The notes: generated from the sequence alone by a model not told the origin. A DNA stretch of 9,325 nt from JBGPHT01 sp041484525 (GCA_041484525.1 JBGPHT010000229.1:1-9325), one strand, 5' to 3'; shown: positions 1 through 6,316, counted from the first letter of the stretch. Numbers and translations: made by a program.

Positions 1-14
1 AGTCCGGCTGGGTG

Positions 15-36
15 GGCATTCCGAATTATAAATGCC
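15..36. repeat. Small inverted repeat downstream of the concanavalin-like gene
   Basis: GGCATT (15-20) and AATGCC (31-36) are perfect 6-base complements around a 10-base AT-rich loop. The repeat lies 28 bases past the stop codon of the minus-strand gene ending at 64. On the plus strand the right arm is followed by a pyrimidine stretch (TTCTTTCCC), so it could be a weak terminator for a plus-strand gene entering from the left. On the minus strand no T-run follows. The stem is short enough to occur by chance. Confidence 0.2.
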
Positions 37-63
37 TTCTTTCCCATAGTCAAACAAAATCGT

Positions 64-813
64 CTATTTATGTTTTTGGTCGGAAGAGACCGCTGTTTCG
101 ACGGGCCTGTGTCTACGAAAATAAGGGACAAGCTCTAGATACTCATCAAAGTAACTGACGCTATCCGTTTTCGACCAGACCCCGACCTTTCCCGACACCG
201 GCTCCGTCAGCGTATAGTCCAGCAGCTTCTTCCCGTTCAAGTACCCCTCCAGCTTCGTCCCCTGCACCGCGATCTTCATCGTGTACCACTCCTTCGTCTT
301 GAGCGGCGCCTCTTCCGGAGCCCGCTTGACGAATTTGCGTACGCCCTTGTTGAACGTCCACAGCACCAGGTTGTCTTCCTTGCCGTTGAACCGCACCGTC
401 AGGTAGTCGCCGTTCGGTTTCAGGTTGAACAGGATCCCCGCGCACTGATCGAGCGCGCCCTCGACGATCTGGAACCGCATCGAGATCTCGCCCGAGCGGA
501 AGTCGTCCACACCCTGCGCCACTGCGTACGGGAAGTACGCGAATGCCTTCACGTTGTCGATGAACTCCTCGTGGCACGAGCCGTAGATGAGCCGCGCCTT
601 GTCGGCCAGGCCGCCTGACGGATCGCCTTTTTTCCACTGCCGGCCGTCCACCATCAGCACGTTGCGCGTCCCGTCCTGGGCCACGATCCAGTTCCCCACC
701 ATGGGCACGAAGTGGGTCGGCTCCGCGCCCGCTTTTTCCTGCGATACGTCCACCCGAATGCCGCTGGCGGCCAGGGCGAGTCCCGCCAGAATCAGCGGAA
801 GAAATCGTCTCAT
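64..813 (-). CDS. Secreted concanavalin A-like (LamG/DUF1080-like) beta-sandwich protein
   Basis: This 249-residue protein has an N-terminal signal peptide: MRR, then a hydrophobic stretch at residues 4-17. The body looks like a single concanavalin/laminin-G jelly-roll domain of the kind that binds or cleaves carbohydrate. Supporting blocks are SGEISMRFQIVEG (about residues 107-119), AGILFNLKPNGDYLTVRFNG (about 125-144), a WYTMKI...GYLNGKKLLDY segment, and GKVGVWSKTDSVSYFDEY near the end. The last is the typical closing strand of DUF1080 and LamG-type folds. No catalytic residues are evident, so binding or scaffolding is as likely as hydrolysis. The ATG is supported by AGGAG five bases upstream, which overlaps the stop codon of the ABC permease gene ending at 822. 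The gene is therefore the last of a three-gene operon and probably translationally coupled. The basic, polar tail after about residue 230 has no obvious function. Confidence 0.8.
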   Translation of the reverse strand: MRRFLPLILAGLALAASGIRVDVSQEKAGAEPTHFVPMVGNWIVAQDGTRNVLMVDGRQWKKGDPSGGLADKARLIYGSCHEEFIDNVKAFAYFPYAVAQGVDDFRSGEISMRFQIVEGALDQCAGILFNLKPNGDYLTVRFNGKEDNLVLWTFNKGVRKFVKRAPEEAPLKTKEWYTMKIAVQGTKLEGYLNGKKLLDYTLTEPVSGKVGVWSKTDSVSYFDEYLELVPYFRRHRPVETAVSSDQKHK

Positions 814-818
814 GTGCG

Positions 819-823
819 CTCCT
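819..823 (-). promoter_or_regulatory. Shine-Dalgarno of the concanavalin-like gene, overlapping the permease stop
   Basis: On the minus strand AGGAG lies five bases before the ATG at 813, and it shares bases with the TAG stop (822-824) of the upstream permease. This fixes the start of the downstream gene and implies that ribosomes finishing the permease can re-initiate there. Confidence 0.6.
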
Positions 824-2138
824 AGTTCCGGAAGTAAAACCAGGATAGCGCACCCACAGTCAGCGGCCAGAGCGCGTAGAAGATGAGGCCGGCGAGTTTT
901 GGCTCAGCCGGAAGAGGGTGTCCCGCGTATTCGCCGCCTGCAGAGGGGATGGGCGGCGAAATCTGCGCCAGCTTGTACAGAACATCGAGCACGATGGGCT
1001 CAGTCGTGGACCGGCTCATCACGCGCCGCCCGTCGATTTCGTACCAGACCTCGCCGTAGTGGTCGCCGAGCCCTTCGAAGAGTCCGGTGCGTGTGCGAGC
1101 CGCGTAGTCGATCTCGACCTCCGGCAGAATGCGCTCCAGCTTGCTCAGGATTCCGCGGTTAAGGTCCAGCAACCGGGGATCTTCGGCCGCCAGAAACACG
1201 GTCACGCGCAGCGGCTGCTGGATCTGGCGGAGCGCCGCTTCATCCACGCGCGAGAACGAATTCCGCCGATTTTCACTAACGTCCCAGACCGGACGGAGCA
1301 GCGAAGCCGCCCAGAGCGCTCCCGCGAATCCCAAAAACACAGCCGCCGAAATTGCGACGCGCGTTCGTACACGGCGGCCTACACCAAGCCACACCGCGGC
1401 GATCGCGAATCCGGCTAGTCCCAACAGACAAACCACGACCACAGTGCTCAACCGTAGCTGCCCCTGCTCGAAAACGCGCAGCGCGGCCGAGGGCGTGTAG
1501 GATGCCGCCTTCTGGAGGAATCCGCCGCGCCCGGCCGCCACGAAGTCGAGCGCCCAGGTGCCGACGGTGAAGCCGAGCGTGGCGATAGCGGCGCTGGCCG
1601 CTCCGTTGGCGATAGCGGCGGCGGCCACCGCCACGCCCGACGCCAGGATCACGCGCAGCAGGTGCCCCAGCAGCAAGTTGAGGAGCTCGGGCGCGTAGAG
1701 CGAGCCGCCGTAAGTTCTCCAGAGGAGCAGGGCGAGCAAGCCGGGAATCCAGGCGACGATCCATCCGGCCACGAGCGCGAGACCCTTCGCCAGCAGCATG
1801 GCGCCCATCGAGGCCGGCGCCTGCAGCATCAGCGTCCACGCGCCGCTCGACTTCTCCGCCGCGATGAGCCGGATCGCCACAAACGGAAACAGCAGCGTGA
1901 CCGCCAGATCGTACGCGCCGAACGTGGGGACCAGAATGCCGTCGAGCGGCGAGAGGCCCTGGGCGAGTGCCGCCGGTCCGCCGCCGATGCCGCTGGCCTC
2001 GGCGTAGGCGTGGACCGCGGTGATGAACCCGTTGCCCACCAGGATGCCGATCATCAGGAGCAGCAGCCAGTAGGCGCGCGACGCCAGCAACTCGCGGACT
2101 TCCTTAGCGAGTAGCCAGCCGAGCCTACGTGAGCGCAA
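822..2138 (-). CDS. ABC-2 type permease fused to a GldG-like auxiliary domain
   Basis: This 438-residue membrane protein is the transmembrane partner of the ATPase encoded just upstream. Hydrophobic segments lie at about 23-43, 72-92, 112-138, 160-200 (probably two), 231-252 and 260-281, as in GldF/NosY-type ABC-2 permeases. The segment AAEKSSGAWTLMLQAP (93-108) matches the conserved block after TM2 in that family. After the last bundle helix comes a soluble region (about 283-392) beginning with RPVWDVSENRRNSFSRVDEA and continuing with PLRVTVFLAAEDPRL. This resembles the start of the GldG/ABC_transp_aux domain, which normally belongs to a separate protein. A final helix (about 414-435) ends the chain. 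The start is TTG at 2138, backed by AGGAGGT five bases upstream. The gene overlaps the ATPase gene by 14 bases. The substrate is unknown; the GldFG comparison is by sequence pattern only. Confidence 0.85.
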   Translation of the reverse strand: MRSRRLGWLLAKEVRELLASRAYWLLLLMIGILVGNGFITAVHAYAEASGIGGGPAALAQGLSPLDGILVPTFGAYDLAVTLLFPFVAIRLIAAEKSSGAWTLMLQAPASMGAMLLAKGLALVAGWIVAWIPGLLALLLWRTYGGSLYAPELLNLLLGHLLRVILASGVAVAAAAIANGAASAAIATLGFTVGTWALDFVAAGRGGFLQKAASYTPSAALRVFEQGQLRLSTVVVVCLLGLAGFAIAAVWLGVGRRVRTRVAISAAVFLGFAGALWAASLLRPVWDVSENRRNSFSRVDEAALRQIQQPLRVTVFLAAEDPRLLDLNRGILSKLERILPEVEIDYAARTRTGLFEGLGDHYGEVWYEIDGRRVMSRSTTEPIVLDVLYKLAQISPPIPSAGGEYAGHPLPAEPKLAGLIFYALWPLTVGALSWFYFRN

Positions 2139-2826
2139 GGAAGACCTCCTCGATCCCTCCGTCCGTCAGCCCCGCCCGCACTCGCAATTCGTCGAGCGTG
2201 CCTTCGCCCACCACGCGCCCGCGGCTCAACAGCACCAGCCGGTCGCAGACGCGCGCCGCGTCGGTGAGCTGATGGATCGAGAGAAACAGCGTGCGGCCCT
2301 CGGCCGGTACCGTGCGCAGCAGCGCCATCACCTCGCGCGTCTGGCGGAAATCCAAGCCGTCGAACGGTTCGTCCAGCAGCAGCACGGGATGAGGCGTGAG
2401 CAGTCCCAGCGCCAACAGCACGCGCTTTGCCTCACCCTTTGAAAGCGATCCCACGCGCGACCGCAGCAGGCGTTCGAGCTCGAGCGCCGCCACGACCGCA
2501 GCGCCCGCGCCCGCCGGCCTATCGAAGATCGCTTCGAAAAAATCCAGCACCCACCGCACCCGCTGCTCGGCCCATGGCCGTATGCCGTCCGGCAAATAAA
2601 AGAGCGCGTCCTTGCGATGCGTTAGCGGGCGCCCGTCGAATTCCACGCTGCCCGCGTCCGCCGGGATCAGCCCCGCCAGGCACTCGAACAGCGTGGTCTT
2701 GCCCGCTCCGTTCGGTCCGATGAGCCCGAGCACCTCCCGGCTCCCCACCGAGAAGCTGGCATTTTCGAGGACCGCGTTATGTCCGTAGCGCTTGGAAATA
2801 CCCTTGGCGGCGAGCAGCATGCGCAT
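2125..2826 (-). CDS. ABC transporter ATP-binding protein (GldA/CcmA-like)
   Basis: This 233-residue cytoplasmic nucleotide-binding subunit has all core motifs in order: Walker A GPNGAGKT (37-44), an ABC signature LSKGE (128-132), Walker B VLLLDEP (148-154, with D152 and E153), D-loop GLD (157-159) and H-loop histidine H185 in SIHQL. The signature deviates from LSGGQ (K for G, E for Q), and the Q-loop position reads YLPD (77-80), with Asp where Gln or Glu is usual. Length is normal for single-domain export-type ATPases. The gene heads an operon with the fused permease (14-base overlap) and a secreted beta-sandwich protein, so it probably powers that permease. Two in-frame ATGs (2826 and 2820) exist, neither with a good Shine-Dalgarno; the longer form is given. 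The exported substrate cannot be told from sequence. Confidence 0.93.
   Translation of the reverse strand: MRMLLAAKGISKRYGHNAVLENASFSVGSREVLGLIGPNGAGKTTLFECLAGLIPADAGSVEFDGRPLTHRKDALFYLPDGIRPWAEQRVRWVLDFFEAIFDRPAGAGAAVVAALELERLLRSRVGSLSKGEAKRVLLALGLLTPHPVLLLDEPFDGLDFRQTREVMALLRTVPAEGRTLFLSIHQLTDAARVCDRLVLLSRGRVVGEGTLDELRVRAGLTDGGIEEVFLALT
2144..2150 (-). promoter_or_regulatory. Strong Shine-Dalgarno deciding a TTG start for the permease
   Basis: On the minus strand AGGAGGT ends five bases before the TTG at 2138. It lies inside the last codons of the ATPase gene. No ATG is available near this point in the permease frame, so the rare TTG start rests on this site and on the good N-terminal match to ABC-2 permeases (KEVRELLASRAYW directly before TM1). 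Confidence 0.75.
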
Positions 2827-2845
2827 TCATCGGCCGTAAACACGA

Positions 2846-2851
2846 ATTGTA
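2846..2851 (-). promoter_or_regulatory. Candidate -10 box (TACAAT) before the ABC operon
   Basis: On the minus strand TACAAT (five of six matches to TATAAT) lies 19 bases before the ATPase ATG at 2826, in the short gap between the propeller remnant and the ATPase gene. No convincing -35 element is seen at the right distance. If used, the leader would be very short, which fits the lack of a Shine-Dalgarno sequence. Weak evidence. Confidence 0.25.
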
Positions 2852-2862
2852 GCAATCAGGCT

Positions 2863-3279
2863 TTAGCGCCTCGCGGGCAAATCCATGAGCCAGATATTGG
2901 ACGTGTCCTGCTCGGCTGGGAACACCATGCGGTCGCGCGAGAGTTGGAGCACGCTCTCCGACCAATTGCGGAGGAACTGCCGGGGACCGAAATCGATCGG
3001 AACCGGAATAGGCGCGCCCACCGGCCGCCTGGTCTCGCGGTCGAGCGGCTGTGCGAACATCCGATCTTCCGTGCCGACCGCGTCGAAATACAGCAGGTTC
3101 CCATCCGGCGACCACGTGGGCGCCACGTTGCGCGCCTTATCGCCCGAAATCGGGATCCACGCGCTTCGCGAGATCTCTTCGCTACCCCGCAGCGGCGCAA
3201 CGAAAATCTGGAACGTGTCGGCGCTCTTGAATATGAAAAATGCGATCCAGCGGTTGTCGGGTGAGAGTTCCGGATACAT
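2863..3279 (-). pseudogene. C-terminal remnant of a WD40/PD40 beta-propeller protein
   Basis: This open frame of 138 residues carries two TolB/PD40-like propeller repeats: LSPDNRWIAFF (5-15) and PTWSPDGNLLYFDAV (55-68). It ends with SNIWLMDLP (127-135), typical of the closing blade. In Acidobacteria such sequences usually form the C-terminus of longer proteins, often Ser/Thr kinases or winged-helix regulators with a periplasmic propeller. Here only about two to three blades remain, with no signal peptide, membrane segment or kinase part. The ATG at 3279 has no Shine-Dalgarno, and the frame stays open upstream only to the stop codon of the DUF1080 gene at 3322. The likely reading is a 5'-truncated gene whose deletion point lies between about 3265 and 3321. 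A short functional protein translated from the DUF1080 transcript cannot be excluded. Confidence 0.6.
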
Positions 3280-3321
3280 AAGGCATGGACGAACTCGCGC
3301 ATGCGGGACCTTGCGCGACGG

Positions 3322-4134
3322 CTACCGGATCGCGCGAATCTTGATGTTCCGGAACCACGCCGGGTCGTCGTGATTCTGCAGCGAGATCTGGCAGCTTGGC
3401 CGCGGCTGCTTCACCAGCAGATCGTAAACCGCCGAGCCTTCACCCCAGCGTTTGCCGGCGCCGGCCGCCACCTCGGGCGCGCGCAGGCTGGCATCCACCA
3501 CCTTCACGCCGTTGAGCCAGTGCTCGATGTGGTCGCCCTCCACCACCAGGCGCGACTGATTGAACTCGCCGACCGGCCGCGTGGCGTCGCGCACTGGCGG
3601 GAAAGTATCGTAGAGCGCGCCCGACTGGTGCTTCGGCCCGTTGGCCACGGCATCCTTGTTGGTCGCATTGTCGGTGATCTGGTATTCGAAACCGACCACG
3701 TACTCCTGTCCCTTCGGCGGCCGCACGGTGGTGCGCTTCTGGAACGAAAGCGCCACCTGATCTTCGAACCTCGGCGTCTTCTCGCCGACCAGGATGACGC
3801 GGTCCTGGATGCGATACTTCACGCCGCTGTTGCCGCCGGGCGATATCTTCCAGTCGAACAGGAGTTCGAAATCGCGGAACGTATCGGTGGTGAAAAGGTC
3901 CTCGTCGAGGCGCGGATGCGGCGTCGGTTTGAGACAGCCGTCCTCGATGGTAAACGAGTCGCCGGGGGGCGACTTGCGCGACGGGTCTTCCCAGCCCGCA
4001 TATGTCTTGCCGTCGAACAGCAGCCGCCAGCCGGCAGCCTTTTCCTGGGCCGACAATTGGTTGTCGGCGGCATCGAGCGGCATCCACGCGAGCGCGGCGC
4101 AGACCGGAAGTAAGCAGCATAGTCTCGAAAACAT
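3322..4134 (-). CDS. Secreted DUF1080 protein, 3-keto-disaccharide hydrolase-like
   Basis: This 270-residue exported protein has a signal peptide (MFSRLCCLLPVCAALAWMPLDA, probable cleavage near residue 22). The rest is one complete DUF1080 (PF06439) concanavalin-like domain: GWRLLFDGKTYAGW (35-48), FTIEDGCLK (61-69), DFELLFDWKISPGGNSGVKYR (88-108), VGFEYQITDN (147-156), SGALYD (171-176), RLVVEGDHIEHWLNG (195-209) and a closing FRNIKIRAI. Some family members hydrolyse 3-keto-glycosides produced by secreted or periplasmic sugar dehydrogenases; activity here is inferred from the family only. The start at 4134 is preferred over a longer in-frame start at 4176, because the signal peptide begins there and GGAG lies just upstream (short spacing of three to four bases). 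No keto-sugar oxidoreductase is in the window. The propeller remnant follows 42 bases downstream on the same strand. Confidence 0.9.
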   Translation of the reverse strand: MFSRLCCLLPVCAALAWMPLDAADNQLSAQEKAAGWRLLFDGKTYAGWEDPSRKSPPGDSFTIEDGCLKPTPHPRLDEDLFTTDTFRDFELLFDWKISPGGNSGVKYRIQDRVILVGEKTPRFEDQVALSFQKRTTVRPPKGQEYVVGFEYQITDNATNKDAVANGPKHQSGALYDTFPPVRDATRPVGEFNQSRLVVEGDHIEHWLNGVKVVDASLRAPEVAAGAGKRWGEGSAVYDLLVKQPRPSCQISLQNHDDPAWFRNIKIRAIR

Positions 4135-4300
4135 AGGCTCCGGATATCTTATCCGAACGGCTTGCCACTTAACCATCCAGCCGCGTGACTGACACTTGTG
4201 AACAAAACCACTAAACGCACCTTGCCGAAAGTTAACGCGCGCGATTTTGCTAACATTTGTGGACTATTCTTGTCATCCTTTTCCGTTCAAAATTCTGCCC
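4135..4300. other. Divergent intergenic region between the DUF1080 and pilin genes
   Basis: These 166 bases must hold the promoters of both neighbours. It is AT-richer than the genes, especially 4196-4300. A short perfect inverted repeat, CGGATA (4141-4146) and TATCCG (4150-4155) with a 3-base loop, sits next to the weak Shine-Dalgarno of the DUF1080 gene and could mask it or bind a regulator. TATTCT at 4265-4270 is a poor plus-strand -10 candidate. No -35 with correct spacing was found on either strand. Confidence 0.35.
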
Positions 4301-4486
4301 ATGACGAACTCTCTTCGCACCTTTCTCACCGACGATCGCGGCCAGGATCTCATCGAGTACACGCTCTTGATGGCGTTCGTGGCCCTGGCCTCAGCAGCTC
4401 TGTTCCTCGGAGCAGGCGGCAGCATCAAAGGCATCTGGACAGTAACCAACAGCCAGTTGGAGGCTGCCAACAGCCAGGCTTCTTAA
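4301..4486 (+). CDS. Flp-family type IVb pilin
   Basis: This 61-residue Flp/Fap prepilin is the major subunit type of Tad pili. The short leader ends in DDRG (11-14), followed by QDLIEYTLLMAFVALASAAL. The prepilin peptidase would cut after G14, giving a mature protein with the invariant Glu at position 5 (E19) and Tyr at 6 (Y20). A single hydrophobic helix (about 17-36) and a small Gly/Ser/Asn-rich tail follow, normal for the family. A TTG at 4247 gives an 18-residue longer frame, but that extension does not look like a pilin leader; the ATG at 4301 gives the canonical form. No Shine-Dalgarno is seen. No tad, cpa or prepilin peptidase genes are in the window, so assembly would depend on machinery elsewhere. 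It converges on the GH51 gene. Confidence 0.9.
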   Translation: MTNSLRTFLTDDRGQDLIEYTLLMAFVALASAALFLGAGGSIKGIWTVTNSQLEAANSQAS

Positions 4487-4491
4487 TATTG

Positions 4492-4518
4492 GTGGGGCAG
4501 GCCCGAGGCCTGCCCCAC
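4492..4518. repeat. Perfect 12-bp inverted repeat between convergent genes
   Basis: GTGGGGCAGGCC (4492-4503) is followed by a 3-base loop (CGA) and its exact complement GGCCTGCCCCAC (4507-4518). It starts five bases after the pilin stop, and its last base is the first base, in plus-strand coordinates, of the GH51 stop codon (4518-4520). Neither strand shows a T-run after the stem, so it is not a classical rho-independent terminator. It may block read-through and 3' exonucleases for both transcripts, or be one copy of a dispersed REP-like palindrome. Confidence 0.75.
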
Positions 4519-6173
4519 TAGGAAGTCTGCAGCGTCACCGTCGCCACCGACATGGCCGGCAGCGTGATGCGTACCCGGTTGCCTTCGGCAGCGACTTCAT
4601 GCGCCTTGATCGTGATGCGATCCGGGCTATCGAAACTATTACAGGCGTTGATGTCCGAATCGTAAATGATCTGCGCCGTCCCGCGCGTGGCGCTGACGCC
4701 GCGGAGCGTCGTCTCCACCTGCATGTCCACATCGTGCCGGGGATTCACGTAACTCAGCACCATCTCGTTGCCCGCGCGCGAGGCGGAGAACGAAAGATCC
4801 GGCGCCGGCTCCGGCGGCTGCTGCTGCCCTCCCCGCCCGCCGCGTCCGCCGCCTGGTAATGCAAAATCCGAAAGCTTCACGCCATCGGTTTCGACGCGCA
4901 GCGACATCTTCGAGCGGTGCGCCTTGAACAGCATGAACGCCCAGTAATTCGCGGTGCGGATGCAGCGCTTGCCTTCGGGTCCGTCGGTGAGCAGCAGCGA
5001 TTGCAGCACGTTGACCAACTGCGCGATATTGCACATGAAGAGCCGGTCCGCCTGGCGGTTGAAGATGTTGAGTCCCAACCCTGCTGCCACCGCGCTGCGG
5101 ATGGTGGCCTGCATCCATAGGCGGCCGTTGGCGCGCTCGTCCTCCCGCGGAATCTGGTCCCAAACGCCCCACTCGTCCAGAATCAAACCGATGCGCCGCT
5201 GCGGGTCGTACGCGTCGAGCAGGTTGCGCTGCGCGATCAGAGACAGTTCCACGCGCGGAAACAGGTTGAACTGGGTGTTCATGGCCTGCGGCGTAAACTT
5301 CAGCGGCTCGAGCGATCCGCCTTCGTAGTAGTGCATCGAGTAGCCGTTGGGCATGGGGCCCTTTTGCTGCAGTGTGTCCATGAACCCGCGCGTCCAGCGC
5401 GCATCGTTGCCGTTCGGCCCGCAGCCCACCAGGTAGACCGCGGAGCTGGCGGGGTTGTTGGGATCGCGGCCGGCGATGGCATTGGCGAAGGTTGCGTAGT
5501 GGCGGAAATGCTCGGCCGCAGCCTCGGGGCTGAAGTTCCCGCCGCAACCCCAGAGTTCATTGCCGACGCCCCAATACCGCACGCGGAACGGGTCGGGAGA
5601 TCCGTTCGCGATACGCTCGTCGGAGAGCGTACTGCCCGTCGGAAAATTGCAGTACTCGATCCACTCGCGGAATTCCTGGGGCGAGCCGGTTCCCACGTTG
5701 GCTGCGAGGTAGGGTTCGGAGCCGATCAGGCGGCAGAATTCCATGAACTCGTGAGTGCCGAAACTGTTGTCCTCGGTGTAGCGGCCCCAATGGATGTTGA
5801 CGCGCTTCGGCCGCTTCTCCGCCGGCCCGATGCCGTCGCGCCAGTGGTAGTCGTCGGCGAAGCAGCCGCCCGGCCAGCGCAGTACGGGCACGCCCAGCGC
5901 CTTCAGATAATCCACCGTCTCCTTGCGGAAGCCGTTGATGTTGGGGATCGGCGACTTCTTTCCCACCCACATGCCGCCATAAGTGCAGGAGCCGAGATGC
6001 TCGGCGAAGTTGGAATGCAACTCCGGCCGCACCAGGCCGATCTCGTCATCGGCGTGAACGATGGTTTTCTTATTCGCCGTCGTGGCCGAAAAGACGCCGC
6101 GCGGGAGCAACCCGGCAAGCGAAACCGCGGCACCCGTTCGTGCGAACTGCCGCCGTGTGAGCTTCGAAGACAT
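4518..6173 (-). CDS. Tat-exported GH51 alpha-L-arabinofuranosidase-like protein
   Basis: This 551-residue glycoside hydrolase is predicted to release terminal arabinofuranose from arabinan or arabinoxylan. The N-terminus carries a twin-arginine signal (LTRRQFARTG, 5-14, then AAVSLAGLLP), so it is probably exported folded. A TIM barrel follows, with GGMW (66-69), LRWPGGCFADDYHWRDGIGP (98-117), the acid/base motif WGVGNELWG (201-209, E206) and the nucleophile motif LILDEWGVW (330-338, E334). These are the GH51 (clan GH-A) catalytic pair in expected order and spacing. The C-terminal beta-sandwich (about 400-551) holds a low-complexity Gly/Arg then Gln/Pro stretch (441-458). The start at 6173 is fixed by AGGAGGT six bases upstream; an in-frame ATG at 6203 lacks such a site. 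It is transcribed alone, divergent from the amidase operon. Confidence 0.93.
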   Translation of the reverse strand: MSSKLTRRQFARTGAAVSLAGLLPRGVFSATTANKKTIVHADDEIGLVRPELHSNFAEHLGSCTYGGMWVGKKSPIPNINGFRKETVDYLKALGVPVLRWPGGCFADDYHWRDGIGPAEKRPKRVNIHWGRYTEDNSFGTHEFMEFCRLIGSEPYLAANVGTGSPQEFREWIEYCNFPTGSTLSDERIANGSPDPFRVRYWGVGNELWGCGGNFSPEAAAEHFRHYATFANAIAGRDPNNPASSAVYLVGCGPNGNDARWTRGFMDTLQQKGPMPNGYSMHYYEGGSLEPLKFTPQAMNTQFNLFPRVELSLIAQRNLLDAYDPQRRIGLILDEWGVWDQIPREDERANGRLWMQATIRSAVAAGLGLNIFNRQADRLFMCNIAQLVNVLQSLLLTDGPEGKRCIRTANYWAFMLFKAHRSKMSLRVETDGVKLSDFALPGGGRGGRGGQQQPPEPAPDLSFSASRAGNEMVLSYVNPRHDVDMQVETTLRGVSATRGTAQIIYDSDINACNSFDSPDRITIKAHEVAAEGNRVRITLPAMSVATVTLQTS

Positions 6174-6179
6174 CAGCCT

Positions 6180-6186
6180 ACCTCCT
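6180..6186 (-). promoter_or_regulatory. Shine-Dalgarno fixing the GH51 start
   Basis: AGGAGGT on the minus strand lies six bases before the ATG at 6173. It rules out the longer frame from 6203, because the site would then lie inside the coding region, and it places the twin-arginine motif at the usual distance from the N-terminus. Confidence 0.8.
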
Positions 6187-6201
6187 GTGGGACGAAGCAT
6201 C

Positions 6202-6231
6202 ATCTTACCGCGGGGTGAAAGCGCCTACAAT
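6202..6231. promoter_or_regulatory. Candidate overlapping divergent promoters (GH51 and amidase)
   Basis: On the minus strand TTGTAG (6225-6230) and TAAGAT (6202-6207) are separated by 17 bases, a weak sigma70-like promoter that would start GH51 transcription about 20 bases before its ATG. On the plus strand TACAAT (6226-6231) is a good -10 candidate for the amidase operon, with a poor -35 (CTTACC, 6204-6209) 16 bases upstream. The two would occupy the same DNA and compete for polymerase. Matches to consensus are partial, so this is a proposal from sequence alone. Confidence 0.3.
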
Positions 6232-6316
6232 ATCAACATGACCCGGCGCCATTTCGACGGCTGACCACGGAACTTTTCCCCGCCCCGTGCGTCCTGACTT
6301 CCCATAGGAGATCCAT

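Noticed and set aside
2856..3302. 148-codon minus-strand frame overlapping the propeller remnant, considered as evidence of a frameshift
   Set aside because: Its translation is Arg/Ser-rich without propeller repeats, so the repeats continue in one frame only and no frameshift is needed.
3301..4113. 270-codon open frame on the plus strand across the DUF1080 gene
   Set aside because: The minus strand encodes a complete DUF1080 domain. The plus-strand frame is compositionally biased and has no start-site support.
5331..6218. 295-codon open frame on the plus strand across the GH51 gene
   Set aside because: It is antisense to the catalytic region of a well-supported GH51 gene and shows no motif of its own.
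6238..6264. Eight-codon ATG frame in the leader of the amidase operon, considered as a leader peptide
   Set aside because: It has no Shine-Dalgarno, no regulatory codon run and no attenuator-like hairpins around it.
6266..6289. CACGG / CCGTG inverted repeat before the amidase gene, considered as an operator or riboswitch stem
   Set aside because: Only five base pairs with a 14-base loop, easily due to chance in GC-rich sequence.
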